Notes under the pieces: model-generated | The model's input: only the letters and a program-made list of their open reading frames with translations | Database searches by the model: none | What the model was told of the DNA's origin: nothing | Program-made: the position numbers and the translations under genes | Part shown: positions 16,694-25,781 of the stretch, piece by piece | Layout of the letters: each line of letters starts with the position of its first letter | Numbering within the stretch: the stretch's first letter is position 1 | From: Nitrospirae bacterium MYbin3 | GTDB taxonomy: Bacteria; Nitrospirota; Thermodesulfovibrionia; Thermodesulfovibrionales; Dissulfurispiraceae | Assembly: GCA_002753335.1 (NCBI GenBank) | Contig: PEAD01000004.1 | Coordinates: 70,746-134,745, forward strand | DNA length: 64,000 nucleotides | Direction of reading: 5' to 3'

Positions 16694-18594
16694 CTAATAG
16701 ATTCGTCTTTCGCCGGTCTATTTTTTACAATATCTTTTTGTTCGTAAACCCCGACCTCTGCAGTGAAATAAAAAATGCTGCCGCTTCCTTCATCGCTGTC
16801 AACCCAGATGCTTCCTTTCATAAGCTTGACCAGCTCTCTACAGATGCTAAGACCGAGTCCAGTGCCTCCATACTTCCTTGTCATTGAAGCATCAGCTTGG
16901 CTAAAGTTTTCAAATATAATGCAGTGTTTATCGCGTGGAATGCCGATACCCGTGTCACGCACAGAAAAAAGCAGATCTATAAGCCCGGCCTTCTTGCTCC
17001 AATCGCTGTCTTCGCTATTCAGCACAGATACGAATATTTCAATTTTTCCTTGCTCTGTAAATTTCATCGCATTGGATATAAGATTGGTCATTACCTGTCT
17101 AATCCTGTGAGGATCACCCCTAAGTTTTAACGGAACGTCCGGAGCAATATAATAGTCCAGCGAAAGCCCTTTGTTCCGGGCTTGGGCAGAAAACAGGTGG
17201 ACGGTTGCCTGAACAATGTCATGCAGGTTAAAGTTTATGGTTTCAAGTTCCAGCCTGCCCGATTCGACTTTTGAGATATCGAGTATGTCGTTGAGCAGAC
17301 AAAGGAGTGCTTCGGAGGAAAATCTTACAGTTTCGAGTTGCTTTCGTTGTTGCGCCGTCAATTCCGTTTCGAGTGTTAGCTCTGTCATGCCCATTATGGC
17401 ATTCATAGGCGTGCGTATTTCGTGGCTCATGTTGGCGAGGAAACGGCTTTTAGCCAATGTAGCCTCTTCGGCAATCCGCTTAGCCGCCTTCAACTCTGAC
17501 TCAGTATCTTTCAGGCGTGTTATGTCTATCAGAGAAACAAGATGCGATGGCTCGCCCTGCCAATCAAGCGCTACTGAACGCATTTCGATTGTATGTCTGG
17601 CGTCTGAAGGAAAAGTGATGACAATTTCCGATTGATCCGAAAAAACGAAGCTTTTTCCGATAACCTCTTCTACGCCTTGTTTAAAAAGTGTTTCTGCAGC
17701 AGGATTCATGTAGCGCACAATATTTTTCCTGTCCACAATTACTATGCCAATCGGCATATTAGATATCATCGAGATTTTTTCGACTATGTGCTCCTCATCC
17801 ATCATGGTCTCATGTTTCTTGACAGCAGCTACCATCATATTGAACTTGCCTGATAGTTCGGCAACCTCGTCTTGTCCCTTAAGTTCCAATAAACTGTCCC
17901 GTCCTCCTTCTGCGACTTCGGACATTTTGCGCAGCAATCCCATTATCGGATTGCCGACCAGCCGGTTGAAAAGTGTCATGATCAGCGTTGTTGAGATGAA
18001 AAAGATCACTATTACTGCGGCTATCATAATCTTCCTGTTTTTGGATATTAGTGCATCCGCGTCTTTCATCGTGACGGCCACATATATTTTCCCCACGAAA
18101 CGATTGCCTACCGAATGGCATTTGCGGCATTCATCACTGTTCTTGATAAGCCTGATATTCAATAGCGTCCTCTCCCCATTGTCTTTTGTGAACAGAGCTG
18201 AGAGGTTTTCTTTTCCGGGCAGCTTTCCGTTATGGCATTTACGGCAGTTCTCGGCGCTGCTTATGTCTGCGACATTTCCTATTTCGGCATTATTTTTTGC
18301 CCATTTGATTTTCCCGTCCAGAGACATTATCTTTATGTCTTCGATCATATGCTCTTGGCCTACGGCGTTTACTGCAGCATTCATCCGCCCTTTCTCATCT
18401 TTCAGCATGGCCTCAACAAGGCTTTTCTCCAGAACATCTATTATTCTTTTCGACTCATTTTCGGCCATCTCCAAAAGGCCTTTTTCGGTATATGAGAGGG
18501 ACAGGTGCAAAAACAGGCTCAATACCGCGAAAAGTCCCAGCGCTGAAGCGACAGCTATTTTAAAGCCTATGCTTTTGGTGAATTTTAATATCAT
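16678..18594 (-). CDS. heme-binding periplasmic-sensor histidine kinase
   Basis: A 638-residue membrane kinase. TM1 spans about residues 10-34 and TM2 about 189-210. The periplasmic loop between them carries two c-type heme attachment motifs, CRKCH at 117-121 and CRKCH at 156-160. HAMP follows (about 211-265), then PAS (about 275-370), HisKA with MSHEIRTPMNAIMG, and an HATPase domain with NLISNAMKFT, DTGIGIPRD and GGTGLGLSI. Heme in the sensor implies detection of redox state or a small ligand such as NO or CO at the periplasmic face. The upstream kinase gene ends 7 bp before its start, so they are co-transcribed. There is no receiver; the single-domain receiver downstream is a plausible target. 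Confidence 0.93.
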   Translation of the reverse strand: MILKFTKSIGFKIAVASALGLFAVLSLFLHLSLSYTEKGLLEMAENESKRIIDVLEKSLVEAMLKDEKGRMNAAVNAVGQEHMIEDIKIMSLDGKIKWAKNNAEIGNVADISSAENCRKCHNGKLPGKENLSALFTKDNGERTLLNIRLIKNSDECRKCHSVGNRFVGKIYVAVTMKDADALISKNRKIMIAAVIVIFFISTTLIMTLFNRLVGNPIMGLLRKMSEVAEGGRDSLLELKGQDEVAELSGKFNMMVAAVKKHETMMDEEHIVEKISMISNMPIGIVIVDRKNIVRYMNPAAETLFKQGVEEVIGKSFVFSDQSEIVITFPSDARHTIEMRSVALDWQGEPSHLVSLIDITRLKDTESELKAAKRIAEEATLAKSRFLANMSHEIRTPMNAIMGMTELTLETELTAQQRKQLETVRFSSEALLCLLNDILDISKVESGRLELETINFNLHDIVQATVHLFSAQARNKGLSLDYYIAPDVPLKLRGDPHRIRQVMTNLISNAMKFTEQGKIEIFVSVLNSEDSDWSKKAGLIDLLFSVRDTGIGIPRDKHCIIFENFSQADASMTRKYGGTGLGLSICRELVKLMKGSIWVDSDEGSGSIFYFTAEVGVYEQKDIVKNRPAKDESISVTCS

Positions 18595-18601
18595 AAGAGG
18601 C

Positions 18602-20284
18602 TCATATGAGAGCGTTATAATCCTGCAATTTATCCGGTTGTTCCGCAGGCATTGTTAATGTTACACATGTACCCTTGCCCGGTGCGCTGTCGAACTTTAT
18701 CTTGCCGCCATGACCTTCTACAATGCCGTTGGCGATAGACAGTCCTAGACCTGTATGAGCGTTCTTTGACTTAGTGGTGAAAAATGGGTCAAGAACCTTG
18801 CTCAGGTCTGTTTCTTCAATTCCATAGCCTGTATCGGCAAAGCTTAGTTCTACAAAATTATCCTTTATCTGTTGGAAGCTCACGGTAATAATCCCTCCAT
18901 CGGGCATGGCCTCTATCGCATTTTCGATGATATTGAAAAAAACCTGCCCCATATGCTTCGTGTCCACTTTTATCATAGGCAGGCCCTTGCCGAATTGCCG
19001 GACAACCTTAATATGTTTCAATTTTAGCTGACTATCCACGAGCATCAACACATCTTCAACGAACAATGCAAGATCGATCTTTTCAAGCTTAAAAGATATC
19101 TGTCGTGAGAAAACTCTTAAGCCCTTAACTATTCTGTCGGCACGGAAAACCGCGCCTTTTACTTGGTTGATCACATCAAGAAGAGGTGGATTGTCCGATA
19201 ATGAAGGTTTTAAGAACTCTACGCCCTGCTGTATTATCATAAGAGGATTTTTTATTTCGTGGGCGACTGCGGTTGCCATTGTGCCTAAGGATGCCATTTT
19301 TTCAGAATGTATCAACTGTTTTTGAAGCTCAAGTATTTCTCGCAAATCCCTCGCTACAAAAACTATGCCGTTGACTTTTTTTAATCCCTCATTATCTTTG
19401 TACATTACGGAAGCATGAAGGCTCACAGGTATCTTTTCCCCTTGTTTGGTTTTGAATGATGTCTGGTGGTCTCTGATAAACCCATCCTCTATCAATTTAA
19501 GCAATGTGCCTGTGAGAAATGCCTCATCAACAAGAAGCATGTCTAAAGCAAGTCCTTTCAGCTCATCTTCCTTGTATCCGAGCATTAAGCATAGCGCACG
19601 ATTAACAGTGTTTATCGTAGCATCAGGATTGACCACAACAAGCGCGTCAGCCATAGAAAAGATTATGCTGTCCGTATAATCTTTCGCTTCTGTTAGTAGC
19701 GCTTCCGCTTTTCTGCGTTTATTCGCGTAATACACAAATAGTTGTATGATGATTGTCACCATGCAAATAAAAACAACAGTTGCGGTAGCCATAAAAATAT
19801 TGATGTTTAAGACAGCCTTATTGTAATTGTTTTTATGTGCATCTAATAGAAGCACGATTTTTTCATTCATTTGGGATGAACTTTTTTCAAGTTCGTTCAG
19901 ACGCTTTCTGCCTTCATCCAGCCTTTTTTCGAGAAACATTGAATTGATAGAGGTAAGTTTTGCGTAATAGTCAATGTATTGCTGTTTCAGCTTGTCTGCT
20001 TCAGCAGGATGTTGTTTGGAAAGTTGCTCAAAGCTGTCAAACAAGATAAGCGAGCGTTTAGCAGCATGAATGGCATACTTGTCATCAAGGGCCAGAATGC
20101 CGCTTTGTACGGTACTGTTGATTTCTTTTATGTCACTCTCGATACCGTGCAGCAGCCTGCTTGTCTCGGTTATGCGATGCAGTTGGTAATTATGGAAGAA
20201 AAATATCCCTCCAAAGGAGGAAAAAACAAAAAAGGCTATCAACACAAGCGGCAGGATTATTATAGCTTTCTCTGAAAGTTTCAT
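18602..20284 (-). CDS. membrane PAS sensor histidine kinase
   Basis: A 560-residue kinase with TM1 at about 8-30, a periplasmic helical region of about 135 residues rich in Lys, Glu and Gln (likely a four-helix bundle) and TM2 near 163-186. A PAS domain (about 205-325, with NPDATINTVNRALC) is followed by HisKA (MATAVAHEIKNPLMI) and HATPase (NIIENAIEAMP, DTGYGIEET, HTGLGLSIANGI). Its ATG overlaps the stop of the PstS-like binding protein by 4 bp, so the two are translationally coupled. The binding protein may present a ligand to this kinase's periplasmic domain, as in AioX/AioS-type pairs. This pairing is inference from gene order. Confidence 0.93.
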   Translation of the reverse strand: MKLSEKAIIILPLVLIAFFVFSSFGGIFFFHNYQLHRITETSRLLHGIESDIKEINSTVQSGILALDDKYAIHAAKRSLILFDSFEQLSKQHPAEADKLKQQYIDYYAKLTSINSMFLEKRLDEGRKRLNELEKSSSQMNEKIVLLLDAHKNNYNKAVLNINIFMATATVVFICMVTIIIQLFVYYANKRRKAEALLTEAKDYTDSIIFSMADALVVVNPDATINTVNRALCLMLGYKEDELKGLALDMLLVDEAFLTGTLLKLIEDGFIRDHQTSFKTKQGEKIPVSLHASVMYKDNEGLKKVNGIVFVARDLREILELQKQLIHSEKMASLGTMATAVAHEIKNPLMIIQQGVEFLKPSLSDNPPLLDVINQVKGAVFRADRIVKGLRVFSRQISFKLEKIDLALFVEDVLMLVDSQLKLKHIKVVRQFGKGLPMIKVDTKHMGQVFFNIIENAIEAMPDGGIITVSFQQIKDNFVELSFADTGYGIEETDLSKVLDPFFTTKSKNAHTGLGLSIANGIVEGHGGKIKFDSAPGKGTCVTLTMPAEQPDKLQDYNALI

Positions 20285-21159
20285 TTGGCCTTTTCTTTTT
20301 TTGCGGTAATAAATCCAAACTCTTCGACAACCTTCTGGCCTTGGGCGCTCAGAAAAATATTGATATACTCGTTGACTCGTGTATAGCCCCTTATGTAAAC
20401 AAGATTAAGTTCGCGGATAATTGGATATTTCCCTGACAATACGGTCTCTTTTGTTGCCGCGATACCATCTATAGTCAACATTTTTATTGGCATGCCTTGT
20501 CTTATTAACGACTGGGCTGTGCCCAGAGAAACATAGCCTATTGTATTCGGCATTCCTCCCACCAATGTCGCTGCTTCTAGGTTAGAGCCTATTTCATAAG
20601 CATCTCTGGTGATAATTTCATCCGCTTTGAAAGATGTTTTGTTGTTGGATTTAGAAAAATGCCTGAGTCCGCTGTAGTTTTCAAACAACTCTAGAGTTGA
20701 TCTGCCCGGTTGCTTTGACACAATAACCACCGGCATGTTCCATGTGGTTATTAAACCCCAGTTTTTAATGCGCCCGTTAAAGAGGCCTATCAAAGCATCT
20801 TTCTTTATGTCGGTTAGCGGATTATTTTTGCTCACAATTATGGCAACGGCATCGTAGCCAACTGTAGTTTGCTTTAGTCTCACTTTTTCTTCAGGCTTTA
20901 AAGCTCTCGAAACCATACCTATATCAGAGGCTCCGGAAAGCCCGTCTTTTATTCCTTTTGCAGACCCGCCTCCGCGAACTACAACTTTTTCTCCGAATTC
21001 CTTTGTATGTATTTCAGCAATCTTTTCTGCCAGCGGTTGTATGGTGCTTGCGCCGGATATCCATAAAGTCTGTTTCGCCGCTCCCCCATATGCAACAGGC
21101 AGTACAAAAAAGAAAGGCAACGAAAAAAGTAGCACTATAAACAGGCTTTTTTTAGTCAT
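20281..21159 (-). CDS. PstS-like periplasmic substrate-binding protein, likely a sensor component
   Basis: A 292-residue type II binding protein with a signal peptide (residues 1-25, ending ...PVAYG). The PstS hallmarks are SGASTIQPLAEKIAE, RGGGSAKGIKDGLSG, ASDIGMVSRALKPEE and AIIVSKNNP. It is encoded between two histidine kinases with 4-bp overlaps on both sides. No transporter permease or ATPase is nearby, so it more likely serves ligand sensing than uptake. The ligand is probably a tetrahedral oxyanion (phosphate, arsenate or similar) by family, but this is not proven. Confidence 0.9.
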   Translation of the reverse strand: MTKKSLFIVLLFSLPFFFVLPVAYGGAAKQTLWISGASTIQPLAEKIAEIHTKEFGEKVVVRGGGSAKGIKDGLSGASDIGMVSRALKPEEKVRLKQTTVGYDAVAIIVSKNNPLTDIKKDALIGLFNGRIKNWGLITTWNMPVVIVSKQPGRSTLELFENYSGLRHFSKSNNKTSFKADEIITRDAYEIGSNLEAATLVGGMPNTIGYVSLGTAQSLIRQGMPIKMLTIDGIAATKETVLSGKYPIIRELNLVYIRGYTRVNEYINIFLSAQGQKVVEEFGFITAKKEKAK

Positions 21160-22799
21160 GGTAACCTGTCCAGAGAGTTTCTTATTTTCAATAGCAGGCC
21201 AGCGGGATCAACAGGCTTTGATAAAAAATCAAAGCTTTCATGTAAGACTCCCTTTGTTCTGATTATGCTGTCCGTATATCCGCTCATATATAACACTCTC
21301 ATGTCAGGCCTAATGAGCTTAATATCTTCGTAGGCGTCTATTCCGTTTTTAAACGGCATTATCACATCCAGAAGGAGAAGAGAAATCTTATCAGGATTTT
21401 TCTTGAACTTTTCAACCGCTTCCATTCCGTTTTCGGCCTCTATTGTTTTGTACCCATATTCCTGAAGATGCATTTTGATTATTTCTCTGACCTGCTGGTC
21501 ATCTTCCGCTATCAGTATCGTCTCTCCACCGCCTAAAGGCATAGACTTAGCAGGCTCGTTTGTTTCTTTATAATCAAGTTTTTTTGTTAGCGGCAGATAT
21601 ATTCTGAAAGTTGTACCCATCCCCAATTCGCTGTAAACATTAATGTTACCGTCATGCTGTTTGATTATTCCGTATGCCATAGCCAAACCAAGCCCTGTTC
21701 CTTTGCCGACTTCCTTTGTGGTAAAAAACGGTTCAAAAATGTTTTCCCTTGTTTTTATGTCCATTCCTTTTCCTGTGTCCGACACCGTCAGCACCGCATA
21801 GTTGCCTACACTTTCGAAAAGATGGGCCTCAGCATAGCATCTGTCAATAGTCACAACAGCTGTTTCTATGAGCAGATGTCCTCCTTCAGGCATTGCATCC
21901 CTGGCATTTGCAACAAGGTTCATAACCACCTGCTCTATCTGACCTGCATCAACCTTTACCATTATATCGCTGCTGAATAAATCTATTTTTAGTTCTATGT
22001 CCTCTTCTATAAGCCTGCGGAGCATCTTTTTCATGTTGGTGATTATTCTGTTTAAATCTTGTGTTTGTGGAATTATTACCTGTTGTCTGCTAAAGGCAAG
22101 AAGCCCATGCGTCAGTTCAGCCGCCCGCTTTGCACTGGCAAGTATCTCTTCTATGAACCCTATTGTTTCTTCATCGTCTTTAATCTTCTTCTTTGCCATC
22201 ACCCCGAAGCCGATAATTGCTTGGAGTATATTATTGAAATCATGCGCCACCCCACCGGCAAGTGTCCCTACGGCCTCCATTTTATGAGCCTGCCGGAGTT
22301 GGTCTTCGAGTTTTTTCTTTTCTGTAATATCGATAACTATTTCTATTGCTGAAGTAACTTTGCCGCTATGGTCTTTAGATAGTGGGTATGCTTTTGTTTC
22401 TACATATACAGGATTCCCTTTCTGATCATAATGGGTATGTATGGCTTTTTTGTGTTTTCCTGTTTCAAATACATGTTTCACCGTGCAGGGATGGGATGAT
22501 GCGTATTCATAGCAGGGTTTAGGGAAATGATGTGATATCTCATAACAATGCTTGCCGATTATATTCTCGATTGGTATCTTGACCATGTTCGAATAAGACC
22601 TGTTAGCGCACATAATCTTAAAATCACGGTCTATGATTATAAATCCCTCATCTATGGTCTCGAGAATATGTTTTATTAACTCCTTCATATCCTCAAAGTT
22701 CTCGGAGATGGAAATGAAAAAACTATGGGGCGTTGCGCAGTCCTGCTTTGGCAAATTTGGATTCAAATATGAATCGCCTTTCAACTCTTTAGTAATCAT
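21156..22799 (-). CDS. soluble hybrid histidine kinase with Cys-rich PAS and receiver
   Basis: A 547-residue cytoplasmic kinase without membrane helices. The PAS domain (about 38-160) contains clustered Cys and His, [15 protein letters not shown] and [11 protein letters not shown], a pattern able to hold metal or a cluster. HisKA follows ([14 protein letters not shown]), then HATPase ([35 protein letters not shown]) and a C-terminal receiver (about 425-545) with [18 protein letters not shown] and KPVDP. It is the first gene of the signalling operon. GAGG lies 8 nt before the ATG, and an 82-nt leader follows the predicted sigma54 start. Phosphorelay to the single-domain receiver downstream is possible. 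Confidence 0.93.
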   Translation of the reverse strand: MITKELKGDSYLNPNLPKQDCATPHSFFISISENFEDMKELIKHILETIDEGFIIIDRDFKIMCANRSYSNMVKIPIENIIGKHCYEISHHFPKPCYEYASSHPCTVKHVFETGKHKKAIHTHYDQKGNPVYVETKAYPLSKDHSGKVTSAIEIVIDITEKKKLEDQLRQAHKMEAVGTLAGGVAHDFNNILQAIIGFGVMAKKKIKDDEETIGFIEEILASAKRAAELTHGLLAFSRQQVIIPQTQDLNRIITNMKKMLRRLIEEDIELKIDLFSSDIMVKVDAGQIEQVVMNLVANARDAMPEGGHLLIETAVVTIDRCYAEAHLFESVGNYAVLTVSDTGKGMDIKTRENIFEPFFTTKEVGKGTGLGLAMAYGIIKQHDGNINVYSELGMGTTFRIYLPLTKKLDYKETNEPAKSMPLGGGETILIAEDDQQVREIIKMHLQEYGYKTIEAENGMEAVEKFKKNPDKISLLLLDVIMPFKNGIDAYEDIKLIRPDMRVLYMSGYTDSIIRTKGVLHESFDFLSKPVDPAGLLLKIRNSLDRLP

Positions 22800-22891
22800 T
22801 AAGCAACCTCACATTTTTTCAAGATAGCATGATAATAAGACCTGCCCTAAGCAATGCCGTTCTTTAAACAAAAAAATCTCTTGAAATATAA

Positions 22892-23059
22892 TGCAATTTG
22901 GATGCCGCTTGTAACATTATGATTTTGTTGGATTTATGTTTGCCGATGTGTTACATAAATGAAACATGTAAGGCTGAAAATAGTCATTGTTTTTAGGTGA
23001 ATATCAGTGTGTAGATTGGTATTTATAAAGAAAATAGGTAGTGTTACGTTTGCGAAACT
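22892..23059 (-). promoter_or_regulatory. sigma54-like promoter with paired upstream palindromes for the kinase operon
   Basis: On the minus strand CGGCAT-N5-TTGCA (22907-22892) keeps the GG and GC of a -24/-12 element. Upstream lie TGTTTC-N6-GTAACA (22966-22949) and AGTTTC-N6-GTAACA (23059-23042). The proximal palindrome ends 41 nt before the -24 element and the two sites are 93 bp apart. This geometry is nearly identical to that at 16529-16693. The remaining parts of the 392-bp gene-free stretch 22800-23191 are AT-rich and show no further gene or structured RNA that I can support. Confidence 0.65.
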
Positions 23060-23191
23060 GTCACAAAAGGGCGGGAAGCTTTTTAAAAGGCTAAAGGCAA
23101 GGCATGTTGTACATGAAATTGCGGTAATTAATCAACGGCACTAGCTTTTAAACGATGAGCTTCCGGATTATCCGATTTGTACGAATTGTTT

Positions 23192-23458
23192 TTATCCAAA
23201 AATATCGGCATGGCTGCCGGTGCGTATGAAAGTAACCGTCTGTGCCTCTTTGTCTATGCGATAGATCAAGACCCAATCCGGCTCAATATGGCAGTCCCTG
23301 TGACCTTTCCAGTTGCCTGTCAAAGGGTGTTTTGTATCGAGTGGCTCCTGATTGAACAGCTTTTGCATAACAGCCTGCAACTTAGCATCATCCCATCGTT
23401 GTTTTTTTACAAGTTTGTAGTCACGCTCAAACTGGTTTGTAGTTTTGAATTTCAGCAC
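23192..23458 (-). CDS. yafQ: YafQ-type mRNA interferase toxin
   Basis: An 88-residue RelE-superfamily ribosome-dependent endoribonuclease. All residues known to matter in E. coli YafQ have counterparts: His44 (KHPL), His57, Asp61 and Trp62 (CHIEPDW), His83 and Phe87 (GSHADIF). The start is GTG, whose first base is the last base of the antitoxin's TAG stop, so translation is coupled and the toxin is made after its antitoxin. The pair is complete and looks functional. Confidence 0.95.
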   Translation of the reverse strand: MLKFKTTNQFERDYKLVKKQRWDDAKLQAVMQKLFNQEPLDTKHPLTGNWKGHRDCHIEPDWVLIYRIDKEAQTVTFIRTGSHADIFG

Positions 23459-23718
23459 TATGAATTCATCTTTCTGAAAAATTCATGAAGACTATCGTAA
23501 CTGTGCAGAGTTGTCCCTTCCTCAGCATCCCGCATAGCTTTCAGGGTTGTCTTGTTGGGAATCTTTACAGCAAAAGGAAGTCCTTTCTGCAAACGTACCT
23601 GCGTGAGGAAAAGGCTTATTGCGTCGGTTGTGCTTATTCCCAGCTTTTTCAACACCTTCTCAGCGTCAGCCTTTAAAGAAGGCTCTATTCTTGCCGTTAT
23701 CATTGCCGTCTTTGCCAT
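23458..23718 (-). CDS. dinJ: DinJ/RelB-family antitoxin
   Basis: An 86-residue antitoxin. Its N-terminal ribbon-helix-helix DNA-binding domain (MITARIEPSLKADAEKVL, then GISTTDAISLFLTQV) is typical of RelB/DinJ. The C-terminal part (RDAEEGTTLHSYDSLHEFF) would wrap the toxin. It precedes and overlaps yafQ by one base. GGGGG lies 6 nt before the ATG. The encoded RHH protein probably represses the operon through the inverted repeat just upstream. Confidence 0.95.
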   Translation of the reverse strand: MAKTAMITARIEPSLKADAEKVLKKLGISTTDAISLFLTQVRLQKGLPFAVKIPNKTTLKAMRDAEEGTTLHSYDSLHEFFRKMNS

Positions 23719-23742
23719 ACAACACCCCCTTGGATAAAACTA

Positions 23743-23764
23743 TTGTATCACAAATGACATACAA
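23743..23764 (-). promoter_or_regulatory. probable operator of the yafQ/dinJ pair
   Basis: TTGTAT and ATACAA form a perfect 6-bp inverted repeat separated by 10 bp, 25 bp upstream of the antitoxin ATG. A TACAAT suitable as a -10 element lies within it. RHH antitoxins normally bind such repeats to autoregulate, so operator function is a reasonable inference. Confidence 0.5.
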
Positions 23765-23786
23765 ATACCTTATCGCACCACAAACC

Positions 23787-25670
23787 CTATTTCTGCAACA
23801 GCGCCTGTACCGTAGGGAACTGGTTCATGTCTGTATGCGGAAGGAAGAGCGCCGACATATACTCGTCCATAAAGTTTCTCGAAACCGAAAGCTCTATGTA
23901 GGTCATTTTGGATGCGATATCTTCGGCCTCGCGCCTTAAATCCTCAGAAAGAAGACAGAGGTAAGTACCTGTAACCGATGTGTTGCCCATAAACACAAAT
24001 CGGTCCAAAGGCATATCAGGCAGCATGCCGAGTATTATCGCCCTTTCGATGTTGATATAGTTTCCGAACCCTCCGGCTATATAAACTTTTTCTACAGAGT
24101 CAAGAGTAAAACCCACCTCACCCAACAGCGTTGTCACCCCGGCATATATCGCGGCCTTGGCCCTTAGCAGGTTCTCGATATCCACTTCTGTCAGGACTAT
24201 ATCCCTGTTGAGTTTTTCATCGTGGTAAAAAACAAACTCCGGCCCTTCTTCCCCGTCCTTGATCTTCGATGATTTTTCTTTAACGAATTTGCCTTTTTGA
24301 TTCAATACTCCGGTAAGAAACATTTCGGAAACCGCATCAATCATGCCGGAGCCGCAGATGCCCATAGGATGGCCGCCGCCTATAACGCCGATAGTTGCTT
24401 CATAGGTTTGCGGGTCTATCTTGACCGACTCTATCGCTCCGGGAGTGGCCCTCATTCCGCACCTTATGCCGCTGCCCTCAAAACAGGGGCCTGCAGAACA
24501 TGCTGCGGTCATGAGCCATTCGTTGTTGCCTATCGCTATTTCGCCATTCGTGCCTATGTCCATAAAAAGCGCAACCTCAGCATTCCTGTGCATCTTTGAC
24601 GCCAGCACGCCCGCAACTATGTCGCCTCCCACATAACTAGCCACACACGGCACAGTGTAAAGAGGCGCCTGTTTGTTTATCTCGATCTTTGCTGTGCCTG
24701 CTTTCCAGAGCGGAAATTTATTGAGGGTCGGAATGTACGGCTCTTCGCGGATGGTCGCAGGATTAAGGCCCCAAAAAATATGCGCCATCGTCGTGTTTCC
24801 TGCAACCGCAGCGGTTTCTATTTCGCAAGTTTCTATGCGATGTTTTTCTTTCAGAGAATTCACTATCGTGTTTATGTCGCCGACAACTGCATCGCGCAGC
24901 TCATCGAGGCCTCCGCCCTCGGTGGCATAGACTATTCTGGTTATAACGTCATCGCCGTACCGCATCTGAGAATTATAAGTCGAGCCCACATCAACAATCT
25001 GGCCTGTCAGCAGATTTATCAGATAAACGACAACTGTTGTTGTGCCTATGTCCACAGCAATTCCATAGCGCTTATAGCAAAACTCTTTCGAAGTGAGAAA
25101 TATCGCTTCATTATAAATAACATCTCCGGTTACATATGTCAGCTCCACCTTCCAGTTAGAGTATCTAAGGGCCTCTACAGCTGTGGAGGTGAATCCATGC
25201 GAAAAACGCATATTGGTGATGCCCTTTTCTTCGAGCGCCCGCTGAATCCTTTCGAGGTCTCCGATGTTGTCGCTTATAGACGGATGGGGAAGGTCGAGCG
25301 CAACGCTCTTGATGGTCAAAGAAATATCAACACCGTAGGACCTTAGGTATTCGGCGAGATCTTTGGTTTTTGCTATGGATATTTTATCGCCGACTATTAG
25401 CCTCGATTCTTTCGGAATCTCGACAAGAAGATCATTGATAGGAAAGGTGGCGCAGGCGAGAGAAATGCCTGCTTCTTTATCTTTTGCGGTAAGCTTGCCC
25501 TGAGACGTAATATTGACGCCGCCTTCAAGCACCTTTACCCTGCACTTGCCGCAGGTGCCTTTGCCGCCGCAGGAAGCGGTCAAGTATATGCCGGACCGTT
25601 TAAGAGCCGCATAAATGCTCTCGCCCTGATTAACCTCAATAACTTCGTCTGATGTAAGTCTCAGTTTCAT
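23787..25670 (-). CDS. RACo-like reductive activator of corrinoid proteins (2Fe-2S plus ASKHA, DUF4445)
   Basis: A 627-residue protein that uses ATP to drive reduction of an inactive Co(II) corrinoid protein. The N-terminal plant-type [2Fe-2S] domain has Cys34, Cys40, Cys43 and a fourth Cys in SLACATF. The C-terminal ASKHA ATPase core has AVDIGTTTVVVYL, AVAGNTTMAHI, MDIGTNGEIAIG, CGSGMIDAVSEM and IAGGFGNYI. The start at 25670 is chosen over a longer frame because MKLRL opens the ferredoxin domain and AGAGGTG lies just upstream. Corrinoid targets (CFeSP, methyltransferases) are not encoded nearby. The role is in Wood-Ljungdahl metabolism or methyl-donor demethylation. Confidence 0.9.
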   Translation of the reverse strand: MKLRLTSDEVIEVNQGESIYAALKRSGIYLTASCGGKGTCGKCRVKVLEGGVNITSQGKLTAKDKEAGISLACATFPINDLLVEIPKESRLIVGDKISIAKTKDLAEYLRSYGVDISLTIKSVALDLPHPSISDNIGDLERIQRALEEKGITNMRFSHGFTSTAVEALRYSNWKVELTYVTGDVIYNEAIFLTSKEFCYKRYGIAVDIGTTTVVVYLINLLTGQIVDVGSTYNSQMRYGDDVITRIVYATEGGGLDELRDAVVGDINTIVNSLKEKHRIETCEIETAAVAGNTTMAHIFWGLNPATIREEPYIPTLNKFPLWKAGTAKIEINKQAPLYTVPCVASYVGGDIVAGVLASKMHRNAEVALFMDIGTNGEIAIGNNEWLMTAACSAGPCFEGSGIRCGMRATPGAIESVKIDPQTYEATIGVIGGGHPMGICGSGMIDAVSEMFLTGVLNQKGKFVKEKSSKIKDGEEGPEFVFYHDEKLNRDIVLTEVDIENLLRAKAAIYAGVTTLLGEVGFTLDSVEKVYIAGGFGNYINIERAIILGMLPDMPLDRFVFMGNTSVTGTYLCLLSEDLRREAEDIASKMTYIELSVSRNFMDEYMSALFLPHTDMNQFPTVQALLQK

Positions 25671-25781
25671 TAAGCACCTCTCAATAATTATGAAGAAACC
25701 TATTTGCCTGAATATTTTATCAGCTTTGAAGATTTTGTTGCGATACGCCCAATTTGAGCAAAAAAAAAACGCAACTAGTAG

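Noticed and set aside
17744..18658. A 304-codon open frame on the plus strand
   Set aside because: It is antisense to the heme-binding kinase, whose frame has clear domains; the Ser/Phe/Ile-rich product is a typical mirror artefact.
20281..21159. A phosphate ABC transporter operon
   Set aside because: No pstC, pstA or pstB lies nearby; the gene is embedded between histidine kinases with overlapping ends.
23040..23115. A cyclic di-GMP (GEMM) riboswitch
   Set aside because: GGGAAGC and AAAGGC stretches are present, but the conserved GEMM core and its paired stems are not.
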